NCBI GenBank assembly: GCA_029204225.1
Contig: CM055107.1
Location: 15,916,809-15,980,808 of the forward strand
From: Diphasiastrum complanatum
Lineage: Eukaryota; Streptophyta; Lycopodiopsida; Lycopodiales; Lycopodiaceae
Direction of reading: 5' to 3'
Length of the DNA stretch: 64,000 bases
Shown here: in pieces, positions 1 to 12,000 of the stretch
Numbering within the stretch: the stretch's first letter is position 1
Layout: each line of letters starts with the position of its first letter
The notes under the pieces: model-generated
The model's input: only the letters and a program-made list of their open reading frames with translations
What the model was told of the DNA's origin: nothing
Databases searched by the model: none
Position numbers and translations under genes: made by a program

Positions 1-3000
1 TTGCTATCAAATGAATTCATCATGCTGTCCAGCGTGCGCACGCCGGTTCTTGACGGGGATCATCCACCTGTTCCAAGTATGTTTAGCCTTCCCTCCTTTT
101 CTGATTTTATGTTTTGGTAGTTACTTGCAAAGATTATTCCCACTTATTTACCCTAGTTTTCATGGCTGCGCAGATGCCTGGTCATTTTTGGTAATTGTTC
201 ATAGATTTAGTGCTTATATATTCACTTTATGTTACATTGCCTATAATTGCAATCGAACATCGCCTACGTTTTTTACTGAGGCCAAATTTTGCCGTTCCCC
301 TTTACCCTAGTTGTTGTGGCTGCGCAGGTGACCGGTTAGCTTTGTTAATTTTTCATACCTGTTGCTTAAATTTTCGTTCTATGCTTCATTGCCTGTGATT
401 GTAAGAACGGAAACCCTAAGTTTTTCATTGAGGCCGAATAGCTGGAATGCTTGTGTTGGCTTTCTCTCGTGCTCAAGATTCTCAATATCATGCTTAGCTT
501 GATAGTATTGTTTCCGTATCAATTTTTGACATGGAAGGTAGGTCATCCTACACAAGTCTCAATGGTGAAACCTTGAGCAAATATGTATACGGCAATGTTC
601 AGGAGATGCCAGCATTATTTAGGCCTGCTCTCTTGTTATATTACATGCATTAACAATTAGAAATCGCTCTCATTGTAGAGCAAGGAATTAAACTTACTAT
701 ATGGCCTTTAGGGTAGCATGGGTTTACTTATGAGCTCTTGTACTCATGTTTTGAAAAGATGAGTTTCGACTAACAATTTAATTAAGAGACGTCACATGGA
801 GAAGCAGAGGCATTGACTATTTTGTGTAGGAAATTATTTAACAACATTTTATTTGTTAAGAGCAATAGAGTGAAAGTTTGCATATGTTCTTTTGTTTCAG
901 CCGTAAAATAATCATGATTCTTGAATATGAAGATAAAATATGATTGCATTGTTTCAAAGTGAAATGACACATCAAATTGGTGATGTTTCTATCAAAATCA
1001 TTGCTTGAAAATTCTAACTTTCGTGGTATGGAGTTATAAACTCATTCACACAATAGATGTAGCATCACATGTAGCGGAAATGGCAACATTTTGTCACTCC
1101 AAAGCAAGCATTTGCTACAATTCAGTAGTTTGGTATGGTTATGTGATTCAATCATAGTTGCGTTGGAATGACGTTTCGAGACCCCGCGTTCCGAAACGTT
1201 ACGTTTCGGAACCTTGGAACGTGATAAAAGAAAAACTGGAATTTTTTTTAGAAGTGCTGCGAAGCCCCATTTTCCAGCGCACTTTTTGGAGAGGAGAAGC
1301 TTGTGTAGGGAGAAGTAGTCGGCCAAATGGGTAGTGTGAGCACTCTATGCGGAGGCCTTGATGAATGTAGCACTCAGAAGTGGGCAACAATGATTAGGTG
1401 GGGATATGCAAGCAAAGCAACTTCTTGGAGCTTTTTTCCACCCTTTTTTTCCTTTGAGAGTCTGAGGTAAGATATTTGACTCATCCTTTGATAAAATATC
1501 AACATCTGCTCTCGATCGTCTCCTGGAGAAAAAGGAGGTAATCTGAGTCTGCTGGGAGTCATGGTATCCATACTGATCTCTCTGACAAACATCTTTACGA
1601 AGCAGGAACATCTCAGGAAGCATTAGTGCCAAACATCGAGGGTCAACATATGAAATGAGAGAGTGAAATGTGACTGGTGAATCTCGGAAAAGACAATGAT
1701 GCGTCCGCGAATCTCATAATAGATAGGGCTTCTGAATAGAAAATGCTCCTCTGACTCCACCTCCCCTAATGTGCACAGTTGACAAAGTTTGCTCATATGA
1801 GGGATGCCTGGAATCGTCCCATCTCCACATATAGCTGATGTGAGGAAACTCGGAACTGACCCAATGTAAAACGGAGGCAATGTGAAAGTTTGCTATCCAA
1901 ACGAGGCAAAACTGGGACCCCAACACTGTCTAGCTCTAGGAAACTGGATCGATAGAAGTCTGGTTTGACCCCCAAGGGCCCCTGCCAAGTCACTCGAGAA
2001 TATGCATGATAAATAGCCCCCCGATATACTGATGAGAACCCACTGGAAGATCAGAAATGTCAATGTCGTATGTGCGTAGAAGACGAGAAGCCTGGAGTAC
2101 CATGATAACTGATGATCCTGAAATGAAGCTGCTGAGAAGAGAGAAAAGCTATATGTGGATAACATGAAACCAGAAGACTCATCACTCTCTGGATATATGT
2201 GATCAATCATCAACCTGAAAATAGCCTCAACTTGTAGTAGAATGATGACAAACTCAGCAAGTATAACTTGGTGAGGAACATATGGTTTGGCCTGGATCAT
2301 TCGTGCAAGCATACTGATATGTAAACGAGAGATGCTAGTCCACTTTGACTCTGGAATGCAGTACACCAAGCCTCTGCTGCATACATAGCTGTGGGTGCAA
2401 CAATAGTATCACATAGGTCGCACTTACTTGGGGCATCCCGAATGTGTTTCCTCAACTTTTTTGAAACAAAAGCGCTTGAGACTAACCAACGCAGCATGCC
2501 CCTTCCGTAGTCTACTGTGGCTGCGTGTCTCATATTGAAAGCATGACCAATAAAGGAAGTCCCGAAATAGGTGTAAGAGAATACCACCTCAAGTGGTTTT
2601 CCCCTTAATGTGAACAACTGTCGCTGCATAAAGGTCCTGGAGGTATTAAAGATCATAACATGGGTTTTCTTGGTATGCATAGTCAAACCAAATAAGTCTC
2701 CAAAAACTTGTAATGTATTCAAATGCCGCTGCAATCCCTCACCAGATACAAAAAGCAAGGCCACGTCATCAGCATAAAGCAGAATGGAAATGAGTATATC
2801 ACCAAGCCTGCATCCAATACCACCATCATGATTGATGGCCCCGCTCAAGCTCATCAATATACAAACCAAAGAGTGTAGGGAGAGGGAACAACCCTTCTTC
2901 ACCCCAATAGTACTCCTAACTCTCTCTGAGAAGCCCTCATTTGATCTGAAGCATCCCCAAACATGCTCATAGAGTGCGATGACAGCCAATATGGTATCAG

Positions 3001-6000
3001 TGAATAATCAAGACTTTCTCAAGGCCTTTGGATAAGCATATTGACGTGGGACAGAGTCAAACGCTTTCTCGGAATTCCCACAAAGCAGCAATATACTTTC
3101 CTCACGTCTGGATCTAGCTTCCTCAATAAGAGCGCGAACAGTGAACACATGATTAGTGGTAGAGTGCTGTCTTCTTGAAACCAGCTTGACCCAAAGCATG
3201 TAACCTCCGTGTCTTTGCCTCACAACTGACTGCTGACTGAAGGATAGTACCATAGAGTTTAGCCACAACATGCCCAATCATAATGGTACGATAGTTGTCC
3301 GATTTCATGGGGTCACCACTCGTGGATGGGATGGATGATGTTAGTACACCATGTAGGGGGAAATCCAGAGATGACGGGCTGGTTAAGGAGTGAGGCTAAA
3401 ATAGGTGAGAGAATATCAGTAGCATGACTCAGGAGTTCGGATTTCAGATCCTCCACATCCCGAGCGCGGTGGTCTTCAGTTTTCTCAATGCAAGGGAGAC
3501 CATGGTAGGAGTAAAAGAGGAGAAAGCAGAGAGATATAACAATCGCGTCAGTGGGAAAAGTATAAAGTAAGGTGACATATTCAGTCTAACTATGTAAATC
3601 TCTCAGTAGTGGAGGTGGGGCACGGGGAATAAACTCGCGCCAAAAAGCACCAGATGAGGAGCTACAAAGAAGATCCACCAGGCGTTTCCCTTTGAAAGAT
3701 TCGTACATACGTTTTTTATAACGACAACTATAGCTATATAGACGTTTGAGATGCTGAAGGTGGGGGGATTGTGCAGATGGAAGGTGAAGTTGTTTGCATA
3801 TGTCGTCATACCAAGGTTGGTGAAGATGAAGAAACTTCGTGTATGTGGATTTCCTACGGTATTTTGTTGGGAAGGCCATAGAGGCAGCAATATGAAGAGC
3901 TATAGTAAGGAAAGATGCCTGGGAATGGAGCGGGCTATCATATGGAAAATTATGGAGTCTTATGAAACTCCGTCTGTCTAGATGAGGTCCTGGCTTTGAA
4001 ATCTCCGACCAGAAGTATGTAACCACGCTCAGAATGAAGAAGAATATCTGAAGAGAGATCGGCATATGGGGAACCTGGGTATCATGGACGAAAATAACAG
4101 ATTGCCAGATACAAATCCCTGTCAAGTCCAATACTCCAACTAGGAAGTCGAAGCCATAGGTAACATGTATGATCATCTTGTCGAACCATATCAATGATAA
4201 TTTGTAATGAATCCCTGTATGATCATCCTGTCGAACCATATCAATGATAATTTGTAATGAATCCCTGTATAAGCATGCTATTCCACCAGAACGTCTGCCC
4301 CCCACATATCTAGTCTCTGAGCGAAAAACGGAAAACCAACTAAAGCCCTAAAACTCCGGTAGTCCCCTAAACTGACTCTCATGAGTCTATGTAAAAAGAA
4401 GAATATTCCCCTGTGCAATAAAGTCTGCTAAATCTCCTGCTGCTGATGAAGAGTGAATGCCATTACAGTTCCATAGCCTGATACGAAGGTGAGGTGAATG
4501 CAGGTGGCACGGGAGAAATGGATGGGGTCTCGAGCTGCTCCCACGCCCGAGAGCCCCAACTTCCTAGGCGCCAGAGGTAGATGGCCCTCGATCCAGACAT
4601 CGAACCTGCCCATTCGATAAATAACAAAACGTCTTAATGCTTTAGCTTTCTGAAAATTTTTCTTGCGTTCTTGAACTTGGATATAGGTAAGGTCCTCATC
4701 CAAGAAAATTTGTGTGCCTTTTAATTTAGATTTGAGTCTCAATATTTTGGTTCGCTCCTCTTTTGATATGAAACGGATAGTGAGAATAGAATTGTCTCTT
4801 TTGGTTCGCCATGCCTTATCGACATTGAAACTCAATGTAGTATCTAGAAAGGATTTTGCCTCTTTCATAGCATCTTGAGTGTCGAGAACACCTCAAACTC
4901 GGACATTGAGAGATTTGAAGTTACGTAGTTTTTTTTTCAGATATAGTGAAATAACAGTAGACATATGAACAACATTACCGTCTTCTTTTTGGAATAATGA
5001 AGCCCACGATTTTGTAGCCTCCTTATGTTCATTGACGTGTCGCTCCAGCTCATTAATTTGGTTTGTCGCTGGGGATGGCGTTCTCTCCAAACTCTTTATT
5101 TTCTGCTTGAGAACCCGGTTATCTTGAAGTAGTGTCATCATTGTTATCTTAAGTTGTTAACACTACCTTCATGATCAGGGATACATGTTGTCATGGTTCT
5201 CTCAGGCATCCCACGTCCTCCTTGAGTCATTTGGTATTTCCATTGTAGATCTCCCCTCAAGTACCCATCAGTACATCAGACGCTTTAGCTTGGGGTTAAG
5301 CCTGGCTATTACCGGGCTCATTTTATGGAGCTAGACATGGGAGGGTTCCCAGTTCTGCCACACTATCTAGACTCGGGATTATCACACAGCCTCAGATTTA
5401 CATTGGGACAGCTCCGCGTAGTGTCAGCAACACTTTGTGTATTATTCTTTGACAGTATTTTGCAACTTGTCAACTTGGACTTTTGCGAGCAGTAGTTTGA
5501 GCTCCTTTGGAGGCGTGATCTGTATTCTTTTAACATGATAAATATAGATGCACTCTTAGGCTTTTTATTAAATATAGTTCTGAGTGTAGATTTATCTCAA
5601 AGTTTTATTGATTTACGTAAGTGAAAATCAGCTATTAGGTTCACCACACAAATGAGTTGTCTTTACTTAAATATTGTACATAGTTCTCTTTTAGGGGGTA
5701 AATAAAGTAAAAAGTAACATTATTGCTTTATAAGTGCTTATACTCTACCATACAATGTTTGGATAGACTGTTGAAGATATCATTTGATATGTTTTTGACA
5801 AGCTTAGGGCTCAAACTAATTAGTTGTGTTCCTGTTTCCAACATAGTTATTGATTCATGGAACATTGTCGGACTGTTAGACTGATTATTTCCATTGATTT
5901 TCCATTGTCAGCAACGCTTTTTACTATGCTTTGTTAGAGCTGATATCTATCCTTAAGTTGTTTTGGTTAGTAGATTCTGAGCTGTATGGATCTATAAATT

Positions 6001-9000
6001 ATTCCATGGAAGTATTTTGCAAGTCGCCAAATTAAGACATTTTCAAGCAGTGATTTGAGCTCCTTTGGAGGCTTGACCGGTATTTTCTGAACTCATTATT
6101 TGTAGGTAAGAAGCCAACTCGCCAGTGGGATGCCTGGACTCGCCAGGAAGAGGAGAACTTTTTCAATGCATTGCGGCAAGTTGGCAAGGTCAGCCACCCA
6201 GTTTTCTCTCTAAGCTTTTCCATTGTAAGGTTATCAAAATAGTTTCACGGATATAGAAAAGAATCAAAGATCTTGGTTTAGTTTTAGTTTCTATTTTGGT
6301 GATATGCCTGTATTCTGCATGTTATACAACCTAGTTTTCTCTCTAAGCTATTCCATAGTAAGTTTACTTCAAAAATTTCATGAATATAAAAGAGAATCAA
6401 AATTTTTTGTTTTGGTAGAAGTTTCTATTTTGGTGATACATCTGTATTCTGCATGTAACGAGAGTGAGTTACCGTGTCTTTCTTTTGAGGCAGAATTTTG
6501 AAAAAATCACCAGCAGAGTGCAAAGCAAGAACAAGGATCAAGTACGCCTCCTTTACTTCTCCTGCGATAACTCTCCAACATTAAAACTTCTATAGAATGC
6601 TAGAAGAAACAATTGCATGGTGCTACAATTGTCACTACATCACAATGAGCTCTAATTGCTGTAGGCCTTTGAATCTGCATCAGTTACTCTTGACTTTGAA
6701 CTATATGCTATATCAACTCTTTGATTTTGTAATTTTTCAGATATATTTTAACTTATTTATCTCATTTCATTCAGATTACCTTAGTTTTGTAGGATATCTG
6801 AACCTTTGATTGTTTCAGGTACAAAGCATGCTAGCAACTCTGTTGGGAGTTACACTTGTGGTTAAGAATGGTGTTGTTCTGTGCCAGGTGCGACATTATT
6901 ATTATCGAGTAATCAAACGCATGAACAAGCTGTTGGGGCCAGGCCTGATTTTGGATGCTAAAAATTCTAAAGATGCAAATACAGCACTGCTTCATTGGTA
7001 AGGTTCATGTATGAAGTTCATCTTTTGCATCTATGAAAAAAAGTCTGTACAATATGGACTACAGTATTAATAACTATCAATTTTGAATGATAGCAGTTTT
7101 GGATGATCTTAAGCTTGCCATTTGTTTAGGATTTCCATCCCCCCTCTCTAAAAAGTTGTCTTTTTGTGTCGTTCTTGCTCTAAGCATAGCGTCTCAAAAC
7201 AGCTTTCAACATTGATGGTTTCTTTTCCTCAAAATAACTATTTCGGAATCGTTTTTTTTCTCCTGATCTTTTGTCCTTTGGAATTGCAGGTGGTCCTTGC
7301 TGGAGAAGCATAGCTGCTCAGCTTCCAAACTCCACCTAAAGCCTAGACGTTTCAAGAAATTTTTAAAGGCACTGGTTAGTATGCAAGATGATTCTTGCAG
7401 TTTCTTTGCTTATTTCATAATAGTATTTGTTGCCAATAGATTCATTTCTTCTGTTCTGTATTTGATGAGACTCTAGTTAATTTTTTATCTGGACCTGCCT
7501 CACTGGTGTAGCTTGTTATTTCTATTGAGTGAGGATCAATCTTTAATGGGTATTCTTATTTCTTTTTCATTCCAAGGAGCTTGAGGTTTCTGCAAGGCAT
7601 TGATTATCCAGTTTGTTCACTCTCTAGACCTGTTGTGCATTTTCTGGATCAGGAACACCGATTATTGAAAGATCGCAAGAGAACCAAAAGGAAGCAAGTG
7701 CCGACAGTGGACTCTCCCTTTACATCCCCAGCTTCAGTCAGTACATCAGTAAATGCTTCTGTGGATGGCATGTCTGTACGTGGAGAGGCACAGGTGACTC
7801 GAAAGGCAGGTACACGAGGGTCACCAGTCAAGCGAAAATCAACGTCCCGCAAACCTGTTACTAGTGCTGAAGTAACACGGCCTCCAAGGCAGAGGAGGAA
7901 AGTATCTGGTATGGCGACAAGTTCTTGCTTTTTCCCTCCACTTTCAACCTGACTTGAAATTTTAAAATTTTCGCCAGATTGGTAGTTTATCTTTTGAATG
8001 ATGTGGTATGCAGTTCTGATGAGTAAAGGTCAAGTTGAAGAGTCGACTGTACTGGTCTTCTCTGCTGATACACTGCAATAGGACTAATTGATTCCATTTG
8101 GTGATTTTGACTAGTAAAATGTGTAAAGCAGGTCATTCAAAATGAGGTCCTTCAAGATTATATCAGTATACATTATTGGTATCAGTTGGAGTGACTTGTG
8201 TTATTTTTTTGCTTGATTATATTTTGTGCTCTTTGTTTAACACATGTGCCCGTTCTGAGCAGCTTTTGGCTGGCCATATCGTTTTACACATATGGAATGC
8301 AATGAGTTCCATGGAACGATCTACGAATAGGTCCCCTATATCCTAAGCATAGCTACACTGCATTCAGGAACTGTTTAGAGATTAAGCTTTTTGTTTCAAA
8401 ACGATGATATTTTAATTTTTTATCTTTTTTTGCTGGGTTTGATAAGGGAAGTTAAAAAAACAGTGGGGGCTGGACAGAATTTGGTACTTACTGCTAAATT
8501 GTAGGGGGGGCTATCATTCAAATCTTTAAACCTTAGGTGCTAACTTTTTATCTAGTTAATATTAACTAGGACAACACCAAGTAGTCACTGCTGTGGCATG
8601 CCTAGGCCCTTGTTTCATAGTTCGCTTTTCAGGTTTGGACTCTGTAGGTGCTATTCTGTACTGTTTAGGTAGATATACTTACTCAGGACTCAAAATTTCA
8701 AGAGTTCAAAGAATTGAAGATTTGAATTTGAGATTACCATATTATGTATAATCTAGGATAGCCAAACTTAGATGATGAAAGATAATAATTCATAAGTTTG
8801 AAGATCTGAGTTGATTAGGACCATATTTAAACAATATATTGACATCATTTCTAGGATAGAACCCAACATAACAAAGAAGGCATGCAACCTTCAAGCTTAT
8901 GGAGTCGACCCACAAATTTTCAGACCATTAATCCATTGTGCATAGCATGGACCAAATGCTACCACATTCCTAGCTCACATGCACAACACATGTCCGCATC

Positions 9001-12000
9001 AGCGTTCATACATTTGTATGAGAACTAACATGCCAAGTTTCCATCACTTCTCTGGAAGTGAAGGGCAGTGTTAGAAATAATAAATGATAATGTTAGTTTC
9101 CCATAGGTTACTTTGACCCAAAAGGTCGAGACTTGTGTAACCATGGGTTAGGTTTATTATTTAGACCATGTTAAGTCAGTTTTAGTTAAGTTGGACCCAA
9201 TTTTGGTCTAGTAGTAACTCGTGGGTTCAAGTAAAGTCTAATTATGTTAAGGGACCCTATCTTGACTTTTGGGGGTGCCCTATAATTAGTAGGTTCTAGA
9301 ACTTAGGGTTTGGAAGAGTCTAGGCCCTTGGAAGGCCTATTTATATGTACTCATTATTCATTTGTAATTCATTCCCTTTTAAGCATTGCTACTACTTTCT
9401 CTCTCCTTGAGGGTGCCTAACCCTCTCCCTCTTCTTCTTGTATATGGAGATTGAATGTTAGAAGGATCTTGGCACTTTGATTTCCTACATGGTATCAGAG
9501 CCATGGATCTTCTATGCTTGATTTAGGGCGCCCTACCAAAAGAGATCGTCTTCACTTAGGAATCACAAAAATTCAGCACCTTTGCTGATTTTTTGGAGTG
9601 AAGATCTATTTTTTGACTCTTTTCCGTTTTGCAGGAGGGTGCCACACATCAAAGAAGACAACAGGATTTTGGGCGCCCAAAAATCAGGTTGTTGTTTGCT
9701 GATTTTTCAGGTTGCAGGAAGGCGCCATTAATTATCTTCTTCGGGGCTTCTTTTAGGTCGCCCACATCCATGTAGGTTTATCCTACTTCCGTTGGTCCGC
9801 TGCTGCCCTATTTTTCAGATTTGCTCCTTTGCAGGAGGGCGCCCATCTACAAGCAATTTTTATTCTTCTGATTTGGCTGGAAAATCAGCACCCTTGCTGA
9901 TTTTACAAAGTGAAGATCCGCTTCTTTTTGCTTGTTTCCAGGTGTGGAAGAAGGCGCTAATTTTTTTGTGATGATCCGATCACATTCCGAGGCTGAAAAT
10001 TGGACAGCATATTACCATTTGTAGGGTGTTGCAACAGCCCTATCCGTGTGTGTATTGTTCACACTTTTTGGCAAGAAAGAAAGGTTCCGGAAAAAAGCTT
10101 TGTTGGAGGCTAACCTAATTCTTTGATTGCTGGTTTTTGAGTTTGTAATGCAATTTCAGGCTAAAATTTTCAGCGCACAAGGCTTGTAGGAGGGCGAGTT
10201 CCTACATCCATCTAATGTGTGGTTTCGACACATTCCGGTGCTGATTTTTCAGATTTGATACTTGCTGGTTTTTGTGTCTTTTAGGGCACATTTAGGGTTT
10301 GAAAAAGTTTATCTTCTTGGCTAGTTCTTATGGCAAGAGATTTGGGAGCAATTCGTACTTGTTCGGGCGAAGATATGTTGGATGGCACCAACTATTTTTC
10401 ATGGAGTTGCAAGCTGAGGTTTGGCATCGACGTGATGATCAAGATTTGATCGGTAACAAGATCTATCTTATATCATTTGAGATTTTGCAAGACCTTTAAA
10501 AGTGCTTGGGAAACACTTTTAAAGATGTACCGAATAACGGATTCATCGTCATGCTTTCTCCTCTCTACTTCATCCTCTTTGAAGGTGAAAGAGCAAAGGC
10601 ATGCAAAGTTTGATCATTGTCTTTTTACAAGTACAAGTTTGTATGAGAATGTTGGTATATTCTTCTTTTCTTGAGCCATTTGTTGCAAATGATGGATGCA
10701 TTAGTGAAGAACTTTATGAGCAAGCTTCTCAAGTTAATGTTTTGGAAAAGGCTGAAATCAAGCATTCTTTGAAGCCATTTTGTACTAACGGAGGAGGGGA
10801 AAAAATCATGTCAATTAGTACATTGGTTCAAAGTGGCATGTTGCTAGATTTTTTGGGTGTTCAAAGTGGCAAGCTGCTGGTTTTTCTCTTGAAGATGGTG
10901 GACAGCAGATTCAACCATGATTTATTGATCATTTTCAGCCTATGTTACATCGTGAGCATCCTATTATGCATCGGTAATGGCCCACGGAAGGTTTTTGGAC
11001 AGCAAGGTCCACATTTGGAACACTTTGGACAGCAAAGTGTTGGTGATTTTGTGGCTGTTGGACAGCCTGCTACAGCCTCTTGTTGGCTGTCCGAGTCTTT
11101 GCGGGATAGCAAAGCATCTTTTTACTTTGGAGGAAACACACATGCCTCACCAAAATCAGTACCTTATACTGATTTTCCTGTTTTGATGCTTACTTATGAT
11201 GGCGGTGTTGCCTTACCTAGTATTGGTGAGCAGATCATTGATAGTAAGATTCGGGAGGATGTGATGGGAAAAGAGTATCATACTCTTTTTTATGTTTCTT
11301 GTGGTAAGAATACTTATGGAATCATGTGGGAACCATTGATGGATTGCAAATCCATATTTCGGCTTGTGGCTGGTTTTTTGGTTACTTACTTTGGATGGTG
11401 CATGCTTGTCTTCACTCTTCGACTTGATGCTACCGCACTTCGTATTCTACATCTCTTCTACATCGGCCATGATTGGGGCTAAGATTTCGGCTGCTTCGAC
11501 TACTTCAAGTTGAAGTTTTTTTAGCGGCATTAAGCTTGGACAACAAGCTACATCTTTTGTTTTTCGGCTACATGGAATTTTGGGCAGCATGCAACACTTT
11601 GCATTTTTGTTGCAATTTTTCATGCTTCATGTCATGTTATGTTTTTTACATTATCATTTAAGGAGGGTGTTAGAAATAATAAATGATAATGTTGGTTTCC
11701 CATAGGTTACTTTGACCCAAAAGGTCGAGACTTGTGTAACCATGGGTTAGGTTTATAATTTAGACCATGTTAAGTCAGTTTTAGTTAAGTTGAACCCAAT
11801 TTTGGTCTAGTAGTAACTCGTGGGTCCAAGTAAAGTCTAATTATGTTAAGGGACCCTATCTTGACTTTTGGGGGTGCCCTATAATTAGTAGGTTTTAGAC
11901 TTTAGGGTTTGGAAGAGTCTAGGCCCTTGGAAGGCCTATTTATATGTACTCATTATTCATTTGTAATTCATTCCCTTTTAAGCATTGCTGCTACTTTCTC

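Larger units (their letters stand above)
1640..5160 (-). mobile_element. Degenerate non-LTR retrotransposon (LINE), antisense inside TKI1 intron 1
   Basis: Reading leftwards on the minus strand there is an ORF1-like protein (5141-4428), an endonuclease remnant (4305-3586), a reverse transcriptase (3277-2297) with a YADD box, and a C-terminal Cys/His tail (about 1880-1640). That is the standard order of a LINE. The frame is broken several times, so the element is dead. The RT type (GVKKGCSL, then ILLYADDVALL, then LQRHLNTLQVF and KKTHVMIFN) differs from the L1 at the right end of the window. Exact ends and a target duplication were not found; the limits are those of the recognisable coding parts. 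It lies antisense to the host gene. Confidence 0.8.

Noticed and set aside
11-398. Two overlapping open frames at the left edge of the window
   Set aside because: The frame that joins in phase to the SANT exons is a different one (frame 1, positions 1-76), which ends at a GT donor. The others run through intron sequence.
10601-11482. 293-codon open frame inside the intron-6 LTR element
   Set aside because: No domain recognised, and only part of its start overlaps a gag trace in another frame. Not called as a gene.
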